From Tenacibaculum soleae (lineage in GTDB: Bacteria > Bacteroidota > Bacteroidia > Flavobacteriales > Flavobacteriaceae): a DNA stretch of 64,000 bases. The notes under the pieces are model-generated. The model had not been told where the DNA came from, searched no databases, and was given only the letters and a program-made list of their open reading frames with translations. Location: assembly GCF_001693415.1 (NCBI RefSeq), contig NZ_MAKX01000013.1:62001-126000 (forward strand). The letters are read 5' to 3'. The position numbers were made by a program, and so were the translations under genes. Every line of letters starts with the position of its first letter. Positions within the stretch are counted from its first letter, which is position 1. Below are positions 7,640-16,281 of this stretch, one piece after another.

Positions 7640-7762
7640 TTGTGTAATCATATTACAAACATATAAATTAATTTTAAATTATTATAAAATAATTAGGATA
7701 ATTAAAAAATAAATTTCAATATTTGCCTATCGGTTTTTTATAAACGGAGATTAAAACAAAAA

Positions 7763-7825
7763 ATGAATAAACAAATTTTAAATATTATTTCTATTGTAGT
7801 CATTGTAATTATTTTACAAGGATAA
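7763..7825 (+). CDS. ilv operon leader peptide 1 (attenuator)
   Basis: A 20-codon frame, ATG at 7763 and TAA at 7823-7825, with 12 of 20 residues Ile, Val or Leu, including the uninterrupted run IVVIVIIL (residues 11-18) just before the stop. It is followed by a strong terminator (7855-7890). Directly after the stop, AGGAAG (7826-7831) can pair with CTTCCT (7861-7866), the 5' arm of that terminator. This is the arrangement of ribosome-mediated attenuation: stalling on scarce branched-chain aminoacyl-tRNA leaves the antiterminator free. The sequence is related to leader 2 (shared MN-QILNII). There is no Shine-Dalgarno sequence, as is usual in this phylum. Confidence 0.82.
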   Translation: MNKQILNIISIVVIVIILQG

Positions 7826-7866
7826 AGGAAGTATATTTAAAAAAAATAAATATTAAAAGGCTTCCT
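7826..7866 (+). promoter_or_regulatory. Antiterminator hairpin of attenuator 1
   Basis: AGGAAG (7826-7831) pairs with CTTCCT (7861-7866), and inside it ATATTTA (7833-7839) pairs with TAAATAT (7847-7853) around a seven-A loop. It uses bases 7861-7866, which are also the 5' arm of the terminator, so the two folds exclude each other. A ribosome on the stop codon 7823-7825 would cover 7826-7831 and so favour the terminator. Confidence 0.7.
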
Positions 7867-7890
7867 AAATTTTTAGGAAGCCTTTTTTAT
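7855..7890 (+). terminator. Attenuator terminator 1 of the ilv operon
   Basis: Perfect stem GGCTTCCTAAA (7859-7869) with TTTAGGAAGCC (7872-7882), extended by AAAA/TTTT, and a T run at 7883-7888. It lies 30 bases after the leader peptide 1 stop codon and 283 bases before ilvE, so it must be read through for operon expression. Confidence 0.88.
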
Positions 7891-7899
7891 TACAACAAA

Positions 7900-7962
7900 A
7901 TGAATCAAATTTTAAACATTATCGCATTAATTATTGTCATTATTAGCTCACCACCGAGTTGA
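7900..7962 (+). CDS. ilv operon leader peptide 2 (attenuator)
   Basis: A second 20-codon frame, ATG at 7900 and TGA at 7960-7962, with 10 of 20 residues Ile, Leu or Val and the run LIIVII at residues 10-15. The start resembles leader 1 at both DNA and protein level (MN-QILNII), pointing to duplication of the whole unit. The C-terminal end differs (SSPPS). The stop codon overlaps the antiterminator arm GATACAG (7961-7967), which can pair with CTGTGTC (7993-7999) of terminator 2. Confidence 0.82.
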   Translation: MNQILNIIALIIVIISSPPS

Positions 7963-7999
7963 TACAGATGTTTATTGCTATACAAAAAAAACCTGTGTC
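7961..7999 (+). promoter_or_regulatory. Antiterminator hairpin of attenuator 2
   Basis: GATACAG (7961-7967) pairs with CTGTGTC (7993-7999), seven pairs with one G-U, with TGT (7969-7971)/ACA (7982-7984) inside. The 3' arm is the 5' arm of terminator 2, so the folds are mutually exclusive. The geometry repeats that of attenuator 1: arm at the stop codon, competing with the terminator. Confidence 0.65.
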
Positions 8000-8021
8000 A
8001 ATTTTGACACAGGTTTTTTTT
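7984..8021 (+). terminator. Attenuator terminator 2 of the ilv operon
   Basis: Perfect 11-bp stem ACCTGTGTCAA (7991-8001) with TTGACACAGGT (8004-8014), preceded by an A run and followed by eight T. It lies 22 bases after leader peptide 2 and 152 bases before ilvE. Confidence 0.88.
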
Positions 8022-8066
8022 ATATGTTGAATAGTATATATGTTGTTTTTTAAATTATTGATAATT

Positions 8067-8082
8067 AAACTATTAAGTGTTT
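8067..8082. promoter_or_regulatory. Second copy (14/16) of the palindrome found upstream of the arginine operon
   Basis: AAACTATTAAGTGTTT differs from the 7342-7357 palindrome AAACACTTAAGTGTTT at two bases. It lies between terminator 2 and ilvE. GATAGGTAT follows the first copy directly and GATAGGCAT follows this one ten bases later. A shared regulator for both operons is possible but unproven. Confidence 0.35.
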
Positions 8083-8172
8083 TTATTGTCAGATAGGCAT
8101 CATTAAAGTAAAAAGAAAATAGAATTAATAAAGAAACAATAAAATAATTTTGAATATTAAAAAAAGAAGAGG

Positions 8173-9060
8173 ATGTATTATAACGAAGAAAGTGTGATTT
8201 TTTACGATGGAGAGTTTATCAAAGCAAAAGATGCTACGTCAAATCCATACAGTCAAAGCTTGCATTATGGTAATGGAGTTTTTGAAGGCATAAGAGCTTA
8301 CAAAACGAATGAAGGTACTAAAGTGTTTAAATCTGAAGAACATTATAAACGACTTAAATACGGAGCCGAAGTAATGAGTATTGAGTTTAATTATACTGAA
8401 GAAGAGCTTACACGATTAACATATGAGTTGTTAGAAAAAAATAATTTACAAGACGCATATATACGACCTCTAATTGTAGCAGGTGAAAATATGGGGGTCT
8501 TTTCAGCTAAAGATTCTCAATTAATTATACAATGTTGGGAATGGGGTAAATTAATGGGTAATAAATTATTAAGAGTTAAAACATCTAAATTTCAACGTCC
8601 AAATCCTAAATCATGCTTTGTTGAAGCAAAAGTAACAGGGCATTATACGAACTCTATTTTAGCATCAAATGAAGTAAAAGCGGCAGGTTATGATGAAGCT
8701 CTGTTATTAGACATGAATAATAATGTTGCCGAATGTTCTGGAGCAAATATATTTATGGAGAAAGATGGGAAATTATATACACCTCCTAAAGGCCATATTA
8801 TGGCAGGTATTACACGATCAACAGTAATTGATTTATGTAAAGAAAATGGAATTCCACTAGAAGAAAAGCATGTCACTTTAGAAGAATTAAAAAATATGGA
8901 TGCTTGTTTTTTTACAGGAACAGCAGCCGAAGTTGTAGGGTTAGAATCATTAGATGAGTATCATTTCCCATTAGCATGGGAGAAATCACACGGATATCAA
9001 TTAATGAAATTATATAAAAACGAAGTATTAGGATTACGTAATAAACGTAAAGCAAGTTAA
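8173..9060 (+). CDS. ilvE: Branched-chain amino acid aminotransferase (IlvE)
   Basis: Last step of Ile, Val and Leu synthesis, a fold-type IV PLP enzyme. 295 residues, close to the usual ~300. Visible features: [13 protein letters not shown] at 31-43 (start of the domain), Schiff-base Lys153 in [11 protein letters not shown], and [11 protein letters not shown] near 190 (PLP-phosphate and Glu binding), followed by [10 protein letters not shown]. First structural gene after the tandem attenuators; ilvD starts one base after its stop. Confidence 0.94.
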   Translation: MYYNEESVIFYDGEFIKAKDATSNPYSQSLHYGNGVFEGIRAYKTNEGTKVFKSEEHYKRLKYGAEVMSIEFNYTEEELTRLTYELLEKNNLQDAYIRPLIVAGENMGVFSAKDSQLIIQCWEWGKLMGNKLLRVKTSKFQRPNPKSCFVEAKVTGHYTNSILASNEVKAAGYDEALLLDMNNNVAECSGANIFMEKDGKLYTPPKGHIMAGITRSTVIDLCKENGIPLEEKHVTLEELKNMDACFFTGTAAEVVGLESLDEYHFPLAWEKSHGYQLMKLYKNEVLGLRNKRKAS

Positions 9061-9061
9061 A

Positions 9062-10741
9062 ATGAAATTAAACAAACACAGTAGTAGGTTAACACAAGAT
9101 GAATCTCAACCAGCATCACAAGCAATGTTGTATGCAGTTGGTTTAACAGATGAAGACATGAGTAAAGCTCAAGTTGGTATTGCAAGTACTGGCTATGATG
9201 GTAACCCATGTAACATGTATTTAAACAATTTAGCAGCCGAAGTTAAAGTTGAAACAAAAATTGCAGGTTTAGTTGGTTTAGGATTTAATACAATTGGAGT
9301 TTCTGATGGGATTTCGATGGGAACTTCAGGAATGAATTACTCGTTAGCTTCAAGAGATATTATTGCCGATTCAATAGAAACTGTTATGAATGCACAAAGT
9401 TATGACGCATTAGTATCGGTAGTTGGTTGTGATAAAAATATGCCAGGAGCAGTAATAGCGATGTTGCGTTTAAACCGTCCATCAATTATGATGTATGGAG
9501 GAACAATTGCATCTGGAAACTATAAAGGAAAGAAACTAAATATTGTCTCTGCTTTTGAAGCTTTAGGGCAAAAAGTAGCAGGAGAAATAGAAGAGGATGA
9601 ATATAGAGAAATTATAAAAAGAGCAATTCCTGGTGCTGGCGCATGTGGTGGTATGTATACTGCAAATACTATGGCATCAGCAATAGAGTGTATGGGGTTT
9701 GCACTACCATATAATTCATCAATACCAGCAGAAAATCCTAATAAATTATCAGAAGCAGAAAGAACAGCTTTGGCTATTAAAAACTTATTAGAATTAGATT
9801 TAAAACCTTTAGATATTATATCTAAAAAGTCTTTAGAAAACGCAATGGCATTAGTAAATGCTTTAGGAGGTTCTACCAATGCTGTATTGCACTTTTTAGC
9901 AATAGCTCATGCTGCTGATATTGATTTTACGTTAGATGATATTCAAAAGGTAACAGATAGAACTCCTTTAATTGCAGATTTAAAACCATCAGGAAAATAT
10001 TTAATGGAAGATGTTCACTCAATAGGAGGTACGCCTGCTGTAATGAAGTATTTATTAGATAATGGTTATTTACATGGTGATTGTTTAACTGTTACAGGAA
10101 AAACATTGGCTGAAAACTTAGCAAATGTTGATGCAATGGAGTTTGATGATCAAGATGTAATACACCCAAAAGATAAAGCTTTAAAAACATCAGGAAACAT
10201 TCAAATAATCTATGGGAACTTAGCTTCTGAAGGAGCTGTTGCAAAAATTTCAGGAAATGAAGGATTGCTTTTTGAAGGAAAAGCAGTTGTATATGATGGA
10301 GAACAGGCAGCAAATACAGGTATTTCTAACGGAGAGGTAGAAAGAGGTGATGTGGTTGTAATTAGATATGTTGGACCAAAAGGAGGACCTGGAATGCCAG
10401 AAATGTTAAAGCCAACTTCGCTTATTATGGGAGCAGGCTTAGGAAAATCTGTTGCATTAATTACTGATGGTCGTTTTTCAGGAGGAACTCACGGATTTGT
10501 AGTTGGGCATATTACACCTGAAGCACAATCTGGAGGAACAATAGGTTTACTTAAAACAGGAGATAAAATTAGAATTAGTGCAGAAGACAATTCTATAAAT
10601 GTATTACTTTCTGATGAGGAATTAGCAGAAAGAAAAGCGCAATGGGTAACACCTGCATTAAAGCATAAAAAAGGAATATTATACAAATACGCAAAAACAG
10701 TAGCGTCAGCATCTAAAGGGTGTGTAACTGATGCATTTTAA
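9062..10741 (+). CDS. ilvD: Dihydroxy-acid dehydratase (IlvD)
   Basis: Dehydrates 2,3-dihydroxy acids to 2-keto acids for Ile and Val, using an Fe-S cluster and Mg. 559 residues, typical of the shorter DHAD class. The three cluster cysteines are seen as Cys50 ([11 protein letters not shown]), Cys123 ([10 protein letters not shown]) and Cys195 ([14 protein letters not shown]). The C-terminal [15 protein letters not shown] block is typical. It is translated directly after ilvE with a one-base gap. Confidence 0.95.
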   Translation: MKLNKHSSRLTQDESQPASQAMLYAVGLTDEDMSKAQVGIASTGYDGNPCNMYLNNLAAEVKVETKIAGLVGLGFNTIGVSDGISMGTSGMNYSLASRDIIADSIETVMNAQSYDALVSVVGCDKNMPGAVIAMLRLNRPSIMMYGGTIASGNYKGKKLNIVSAFEALGQKVAGEIEEDEYREIIKRAIPGAGACGGMYTANTMASAIECMGFALPYNSSIPAENPNKLSEAERTALAIKNLLELDLKPLDIISKKSLENAMALVNALGGSTNAVLHFLAIAHAADIDFTLDDIQKVTDRTPLIADLKPSGKYLMEDVHSIGGTPAVMKYLLDNGYLHGDCLTVTGKTLAENLANVDAMEFDDQDVIHPKDKALKTSGNIQIIYGNLASEGAVAKISGNEGLLFEGKAVVYDGEQAANTGISNGEVERGDVVVIRYVGPKGGPGMPEMLKPTSLIMGAGLGKSVALITDGRFSGGTHGFVVGHITPEAQSGGTIGLLKTGDKIRISAEDNSINVLLSDEELAERKAQWVTPALKHKKGILYKYAKTVASASKGCVTDAF

Positions 10742-10752
10742 TAGCTGAAATT

Positions 10753-12486
10753 ATGAATACAAAAACGCAAACAAAATCTGAAACAGTTTCAAAGCAGAAA
10801 ATACATATTTCTGGAGCAGAAGCTGTTGTTAAATGCTTACTTGAAGAAGGAACAGATTTAATTTATGGATATCCTGGTGGGGCAATTATGCCGGTATATG
10901 ATGAGCTATACAAATACCAAGATAAAATTAATCATGTGCTTACTCGCCATGAGCAAGGAGCTACGCATGCAGCACAAGGATTTGCAAGGGTAACTGGTAA
11001 AGTTGGTGTAGCAATAGCAACTTCTGGACCTGGAGCTACGAATTTAATTACTGGTATTGCTGATGCACAAATAGATTCTACACCGATGGTATGCATAACA
11101 GGTCAGGTAGCTTCTCATTTATTAGGGTCGGATGCTTTTCAAGAAACTGATATAGTTGGTATTTCTACTCCAGTAACTAAATGGAATTATCAAATAACAA
11201 AAGCTTCTGAAATTCCAGAAATTTTTGCAAAGGCATTTTATATAGCAAAATCAGGTAGACCAGGGCCTGTATTAATTGATATTACGAAAGATGCTCAGTT
11301 TGATACTTTTGATTTTGAATATGAAAAATGTACTTCAGTACGTAGTTACCAAGCAAAACCAGCAGTTAATATAACAAAAGTAGCAGCTGCTGCATCATTA
11401 ATTAATAACGCTAAAAAACCAATGATTATTTTTGGGCAAGGTGTTATTTTAGGAGAAGCAGAAGCAGAGTTTAAGAAGTTTATAGAAAAAGCAAATATTC
11501 CGTCAGCATGGACAATTTTAGGATTGTCAGCATTACCAACAGAACATGAATTAAATGTGGGTATGGTTGGAATGCATGGTAATTATGCGCCTAATAAATT
11601 AACAAACGAATGTGATTTATTAATAGCTGTAGGAATGCGTTTTGATGACCGTGTTACAGGAGATTTAAGTAGATATGCTAAACAAGCAAAAGTAATTCAC
11701 TTTGAAATAGATCCTGCTGAAATTGATAAAAACGTAAAAGCAGATGTTGCTGTTTTAGGTGATGTTAAAGAGAGTTTAGCACAAATATTACCGCTAATTA
11801 ATGAAAATAAACATGATCAATGGTTAGAAGAGTTTACAAAACTAGAAGCTATTGAATATGAAAAAGTAAAGAAAGAAGATTTATATCCAACCAAAGATGG
11901 TTTAACAATGGCTGAGGTTTTGAAGGAAATAAATATAGCTTCAGGAGGCGATGCGATTATTGTTTCTGATGTTGGTCAACATCAAATGTTTGCATGTCGT
12001 TATGCTAAATTTAACAAAACTAAAAGTAATGTTACTTCAGGTGGTTTAGGTACAATGGGCTTTGCATTACCAGCTGCAATTGGGGCTAAAATGGGAGCAC
12101 CAGAAAGAGAGGTTGTAATGATTGCTGGTGACGGAGGTTATCAAATGACAATTCAAGAATTAGGAACTATTTTACAAACCAAAGCAGCAGTTAAAATTGT
12201 TGTTTTAAATAATGAATTTTTAGGAATGGTACGTCAATGGCAACAATTGTTTTTTGACAAACGATATGCATCGACAGAAATGACTAATCCAGATTTTATA
12301 GCGATTGCAAAAGGTTACAGTATAGATGCAAAAAGGGTTACCAAAAGAGAAGATTTAGCAGGTACTGTTAAAGAAATGATGGAATCTAAAGATGCATATT
12401 TTTTAGAAGTTTGTGTTGAGAAAGAGAATAATGTATTCCCAATGATTCCAACAGGAGCATCAGTTTCAGATATAAGATTAGCATAA
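10753..12486 (+). CDS. ilvB: Acetolactate synthase large subunit (IlvB)
   Basis: ThDP-dependent condensation of pyruvate with pyruvate or 2-ketobutyrate, the first common step. 577 residues with the three-domain ThDP layout. The catalytic Glu67 is in RHEQGATHAAQG; the FAD-binding middle domain contains GMRFDDRVTGD; the ThDP/Mg motif starts at GDGGYQMTIQELGT and continues to NNEFLGMVRQWQ. The regulatory subunit ilvN follows after two bases. Confidence 0.95.
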   Translation: MNTKTQTKSETVSKQKIHISGAEAVVKCLLEEGTDLIYGYPGGAIMPVYDELYKYQDKINHVLTRHEQGATHAAQGFARVTGKVGVAIATSGPGATNLITGIADAQIDSTPMVCITGQVASHLLGSDAFQETDIVGISTPVTKWNYQITKASEIPEIFAKAFYIAKSGRPGPVLIDITKDAQFDTFDFEYEKCTSVRSYQAKPAVNITKVAAAASLINNAKKPMIIFGQGVILGEAEAEFKKFIEKANIPSAWTILGLSALPTEHELNVGMVGMHGNYAPNKLTNECDLLIAVGMRFDDRVTGDLSRYAKQAKVIHFEIDPAEIDKNVKADVAVLGDVKESLAQILPLINENKHDQWLEEFTKLEAIEYEKVKKEDLYPTKDGLTMAEVLKEINIASGGDAIIVSDVGQHQMFACRYAKFNKTKSNVTSGGLGTMGFALPAAIGAKMGAPEREVVMIAGDGGYQMTIQELGTILQTKAAVKIVVLNNEFLGMVRQWQQLFFDKRYASTEMTNPDFIAIAKGYSIDAKRVTKREDLAGTVKEMMESKDAYFLEVCVEKENNVFPMIPTGASVSDIRLA

Positions 12487-12488
12487 TT

Positions 12489-13013
12489 ATGGAAAATAAA
12501 CAAACATTTACCGTTTCGATTTATACCGAAAACAAATTAGGGTTGTTGAATAGAATTTCAGGAATTTTTTTAAGAAGACACATTAATATTGAAAGCATGA
12601 ATATTTCTAAATCAGAAATAAAAAGTGTGTCTAGGTTTACGTTATTAGTTAAAGTAACAGAAGAACAAATAAAAAAAATTATAGGTCAAATAGAAAAGCA
12701 AGTAGAAGTTATAAAAGCGTATTATCATACAGATGAAAATACGGTATATCAAGAATCATGCTTGTTTAAATTGAGTTCTAATTTATTAACAGAGAATGAC
12801 GAAATTCAAACTATAATAAATAGTAGTAAATCTAGAGTAATTAATATAAATAAAGACTTTTTTGTACTTGAAAAATCAGGAGCTAAAGAAGAAATAGAAG
12901 AATTATATCATACGTTAGATCAACATGGTATTATGCAATTTGTTAGATCAGGACGAATTGCAATTACCAAAGACGAAATGAAAATATCAACATTATTATC
13001 AACAAACAACTAA
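12489..13013 (+). CDS. ilvN: Acetolactate synthase small (regulatory) subunit
   Basis: Valine-binding regulatory partner of IlvB. 174 residues: an N-terminal ACT domain (about 5-78, with VSIYTENKLGLLNRISGIF and HINIESMNIS) and a C-terminal domain. The length is like IlvH/IlvN long forms. It lies between ilvB and ilvC with 2- and 3-base gaps. Confidence 0.92.
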   Translation: MENKQTFTVSIYTENKLGLLNRISGIFLRRHINIESMNISKSEIKSVSRFTLLVKVTEEQIKKIIGQIEKQVEVIKAYYHTDENTVYQESCLFKLSSNLLTENDEIQTIINSSKSRVININKDFFVLEKSGAKEEIEELYHTLDQHGIMQFVRSGRIAITKDEMKISTLLSTNN

Positions 13014-13016
13014 AAA

Positions 13017-14522
13017 ATGGCAACAAATTATTTCAATACATTATCATTAGCAGGAAAATTAGAACAATTAGCAAAATGTAGATTCATGGACTCATCAGAA
13101 TTTACTGATGGAGTAAAAGCATTGCAAGGAAAGAAAATTGTTGTTATTGGTTGTGGAGCTCAAGGATTAAACCAAGGTTTAAACATGAGAGATTCAGGAT
13201 TAGACGTTTCTTATGCTTTAAGAGCTGCTGCAATTGAAGAAAAAAGAGCTTCTTTTAAAAATGCATCAGAAAACAATTTTAACGTAGGTACTTTTGAAGA
13301 GTTAATTCCTACTGCAGATTTAGTATTAAACCTTACACCAGATAAACAACACACAAGAGTTGTAAACACGGTAATGCCTTTAATGAAAAAAGGAGCTACA
13401 TTATCTTATTCTCATGGTTTTAATATTGTAGAAGAAGGAATGCAAGTTCGTGAAGATTTAACGGTTATTATGGTTGCACCAAAATGCCCTGGTACAGAGG
13501 TAAGAGAAGAATATAAAAGAGGTTTTGGTGTACCAACTTTAATAGCAGTACACCCAGAAAATGACCCAGAAAATAAAGGATGGTCTCAAGCAAAAGCATA
13601 TGCCGTTGCAACAGGTGGTCATAAAGCAGGTGTATTAGAATCATCGTTTGTTGCTGAGGTTAAGTCTGATTTAATGGGAGAGCAAACTATTTTATGTGGT
13701 GTATTACAAACAGCTTCTATTTTATCATTTGAAAGAATGGTTGAAGAAGGAATTGAACCTACATATGCATCTAAATTAATCCAATACGGATGGGAAGTTA
13801 TTACCGAAGCTTTAAAGCATGGAGGAATAACAAATATGATGGATCGTTTATCAAATCCAGCTAAAATTAAAGCATTTGAAATTTCAGAAGAATTGAAAAC
13901 TATTTTAGCGCCATTGTTTACAAAGCATATGGATGATATTATGTCAGGTCATTTTTCAAGAACAATGATGGAAGATTGGGCTAATGATGATGTTAACTTA
14001 TTATCATGGAGAGCAGCTACAGGAGAAACTTCTTTTGAAAAAACAACAGCTACAGAAATAGAGTTTAATGAACAAGAATATTTTGATCATGGTACTTTAA
14101 TGGTTGCTTTTGTAAGAGCAGGTGTAGAGTTAGCTTATGATAACATGGTAGCATCAGGTATTAAGGCTGAGTCAGCTTATTACGAATCTTTACACGAATT
14201 ACCATTAATCGCGAATACCGTAGCAAGAAAGAAATTATATGAAATGAATCGTATTATTTCTGATACAGCTGAATATGGATGTTATTTATTTGATCATGCT
14301 GCTAAACCAATGTTAGTTGATTTTATGAAAGACGTTGATACTTCTGTTATTGGTAAATCATTTACATCTTCTAATGAAGTAGATAATTTAGATTTAATTG
14401 CTGTAAACAATGCAATTCAAGGACATCCAATTGAGGCTATTGGTAAAACATTAAGAGCGTCAATGACCGCCATGAAAACAATAGATCAAGAAGAAGAAAA
14501 AGAAGCAGTAGTTTTTCATTAA
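13017..14522 (+). CDS. ilvC: Ketol-acid reductoisomerase, long class II form (IlvC)
   Basis: Mg-dependent alkyl shift and NADPH reduction of acetohydroxy acids. 501 residues, so the class II form with a duplicated C-terminal knotted domain, as in E. coli, rather than the ~330-residue class I form. The Rossmann motif is [19 protein letters not shown] near 43-61; [17 protein letters not shown] marks the catalytic region. Confidence 0.95.
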   Translation: MATNYFNTLSLAGKLEQLAKCRFMDSSEFTDGVKALQGKKIVVIGCGAQGLNQGLNMRDSGLDVSYALRAAAIEEKRASFKNASENNFNVGTFEELIPTADLVLNLTPDKQHTRVVNTVMPLMKKGATLSYSHGFNIVEEGMQVREDLTVIMVAPKCPGTEVREEYKRGFGVPTLIAVHPENDPENKGWSQAKAYAVATGGHKAGVLESSFVAEVKSDLMGEQTILCGVLQTASILSFERMVEEGIEPTYASKLIQYGWEVITEALKHGGITNMMDRLSNPAKIKAFEISEELKTILAPLFTKHMDDIMSGHFSRTMMEDWANDDVNLLSWRAATGETSFEKTTATEIEFNEQEYFDHGTLMVAFVRAGVELAYDNMVASGIKAESAYYESLHELPLIANTVARKKLYEMNRIISDTAEYGCYLFDHAAKPMLVDFMKDVDTSVIGKSFTSSNEVDNLDLIAVNNAIQGHPIEAIGKTLRASMTAMKTIDQEEEKEAVVFH

Positions 14523-14526
14523 TAAT

Positions 14527-15789
14527 ATGCAAGTAAACACCACATATTCACCAACAATAAAGGCAATTGAGGAGGCTGTAGCTACACTAAAAGGTGTAGC
14601 TATAGAAACTCCTTTATTCAAAAATTATATTTATTCAGAAAAGTTTAAGGCAAATATTTTCCTTAAAAGAGAAGATTTACAACAGGTTAGATCTTACAAA
14701 ATTAGAGGAGCATATAATAAAATTAGTTCGATAACTGAAGAACAACGAGGTAGTGGAATTGTTTGTGCAAGTGCTGGAAATCATGCGCAAGGTGTTGCTT
14801 TTGCTTGTAAGAAATTAAAAATTCATGGTACTATAGTAATGCCAGCACCTACACCAAAACAAAAAGTAGAACAGGTTAAAATGTTTGGTGGAGATTATGT
14901 TGATATTGAATTATCTGGTGATACTTTTGATGATGCTTATAAGTTTGCAAAACACGTATGTGATACTTTAGGTAAAACGTTTGTGCATCCTTTTGATGAT
15001 GAAAAAATTATAGAAGGGCAGGCAACAGTTGGTTTAGAAATGATAAACCAATCTAAAGAGGCTATAGATTATGTATTTGTTCCTGTAGGAGGAGGAGGAT
15101 TAGCTTCAGGCCTATCTAGTGTATTTAAATTACTGTCTCCAAACACAAAAATAATAGGAGTAGAGCCAGCAGGAGCTCCATCTATGAAAACATCTATTTC
15201 AGCTAATAGAAATGTTAAGTTAGAAAAAATAGATAAGTTTATTGACGGTGCAGCAGTACAACAAGTAGGGAATTTAACTTTTAATATTTGTAAAGAAAAT
15301 TTACATGATATGATAACGGTTCCTGAAGGAAAAGTATGTCAAACGATTTTAGATTTATATAACAGAGAAGCAATTGTTGTAGAGCCAGCTGGAGCTTTAA
15401 CAATAACAGCACTAGATTTTTTTGCTGATGAAATTAAAGGTAAAAATGTTGTTTGTGTTGTAAGCGGTAGTAATAACGATATAACAAGAACAGCCGAGAT
15501 TAAAGAACGTGCATTATTGTATGGTAAATTAAAGCACTACTTTATCATTCGTTTTCCGCAAAGAGCAGGAGCATTAAAAGAATTTGTAATAGACGTTTTA
15601 GGAGAAAACGATGATATTACATATTTTGAATACTCAAAGAAAACGAGTAAAGAAAATGCACCAGCTGTAGTAGGTATTGAACTTGTTAAAAGTGAAAATT
15701 TAGCACCTTTAATAGCTAGAATGAAAGCACTTAATTTTTATGGTGAATACTTAAATGATAAACCAAATTTATTTGAATTTTTGGTGTAG
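14527..15789 (+). CDS. ilvA: Threonine dehydratase, biosynthetic (IlvA)
   Basis: PLP-dependent deamination of threonine to 2-ketobutyrate, committing carbon to isoleucine. 420 residues: catalytic domain with Schiff-base Lys58 in RSYKIRGAYNK, SAGNHAQGVA near 85 and the phosphate loop VGGGGLASGLS near 188; then one C-terminal ACT-like domain (about 335-420). This is the single-regulatory-domain length (as in Bacillus), shorter than the 514-residue E. coli enzyme. It closes the ilv operon. Confidence 0.94.
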   Translation: MQVNTTYSPTIKAIEEAVATLKGVAIETPLFKNYIYSEKFKANIFLKREDLQQVRSYKIRGAYNKISSITEEQRGSGIVCASAGNHAQGVAFACKKLKIHGTIVMPAPTPKQKVEQVKMFGGDYVDIELSGDTFDDAYKFAKHVCDTLGKTFVHPFDDEKIIEGQATVGLEMINQSKEAIDYVFVPVGGGGLASGLSSVFKLLSPNTKIIGVEPAGAPSMKTSISANRNVKLEKIDKFIDGAAVQQVGNLTFNICKENLHDMITVPEGKVCQTILDLYNREAIVVEPAGALTITALDFFADEIKGKNVVCVVSGSNNDITRTAEIKERALLYGKLKHYFIIRFPQRAGALKEFVIDVLGENDDITYFEYSKKTSKENAPAVVGIELVKSENLAPLIARMKALNFYGEYLNDKPNLFEFLV

Positions 15790-15820
15790 TATTATTTTAA
15801 ATATTTTTTAAGAATAGATG

Positions 15821-15856
15821 AAGCGCACCAACGGTTGTTGGTTAATGCGCTTTTTT
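15821..15856 (+). terminator. Terminator of the ilv operon
   Basis: AAGCGCA (15821-15827) pairs with TGCGCTT (15846-15852), an inner CCAAC/GTTGG helix caps it, and a T run follows at 15851-15856. It starts 32 bases after the ilvA stop. Confidence 0.8.
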
Positions 15857-15974
15857 AGTTATGTACAAGTATTACATTTTATGAAAAATGTAATATATAT
15901 ATATATTTATCGCTAAAAAACATCAAATTAAAGATATATTAACTTTTTTTTTATTTAAAAAACTAAAGAGAACT

Positions 15975-16241
15975 ATGAAAAAAACAATTGAATATTCTTC
16001 AACTCGATTTTATGTTACTCAAAAAGTTTATGAAGAACTTATTATTAATACTGACTTAAAACTCAAGATAAATACATCTCCTATAAAAGGAAAACACCCA
16101 GAAGGATTATATCTAATTCCAAATAAAATGGCTAGAACATTTATTGAATCTAAACAAGAAAGTTTCAATTGGAGCATACATAAAAACTTCAAACAAGACT
16201 CAATACCTTCGGAACTAAGAATTTATTTTAAACATAAATAA
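15975..16241 (+). CDS. Small protein of unknown function
   Basis: An 88-residue frame not overlapped by any other gene, starting MKKTIEYSSTRFYVTQ. It is basic, without signal peptide, membrane segment or cysteines, and contains the segment KGKHPEGLYLIPNKMARTF. I recognise no family. It stands between the ilv terminator and a convergent aminotransferase gene. It is probably a real small protein given the ordinary composition and the KKTIEYSSTRF start, but it could be chance. Confidence 0.45.
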   Translation: MKKTIEYSSTRFYVTQKVYEELIINTDLKLKINTSPIKGKHPEGLYLIPNKMARTFIESKQESFNWSIHKNFKQDSIPSELRIYFKHK

Positions 16242-16281
16242 GTGTACCAATTTTTTATTTAGCATATAGATACGTAAGTAA

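Larger units (their letters stand above)
7305..7762. other. Divergent control region between the arginine operon and the ilv leader
   Basis: 458 bases without a credible protein gene. From left to right: the perfect 16-base palindrome at 7342-7357 close to the arginine start codon; a patch at 7403-7485 far richer in G and C than its surroundings, containing GAACC/GGTTC and ATAGC/GCTAT inverted repeats; a three-way-junction fold at 7541-7639; then AT-rich DNA up to the first ilv leader peptide. The nonamer GCGACGGCG occurs at 7448-7456 and again at 7586-7594. A weak -7 candidate for the ilv transcript is AATATTTG at 7718-7725. I saw no match to SAM, cobalamin, TPP or RNase P RNAs. Confidence 0.5.

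Noticed and set aside
7403-7640. Riboswitch, tmRNA, RNase P or 6S RNA in the arg/ilv gap
   Set aside because: None of the conserved core sequences of SAM, cobalamin, TPP, tmRNA or RNase P RNAs could be matched on either strand; kept only as an unclassified structured element.
8024-8053. Possible third ilv leader frame (nine codons, ATG at 8024)
   Set aside because: It lies within 3 bases of terminator 2, encodes few branched-chain residues (one L, one I, two V) and has no following terminator.
9520-9879. 119-codon open frame antisense to ilvD
   Set aside because: Lies wholly inside ilvD on the other strand, with no promoter, signal or family features; a shadow of the real gene.
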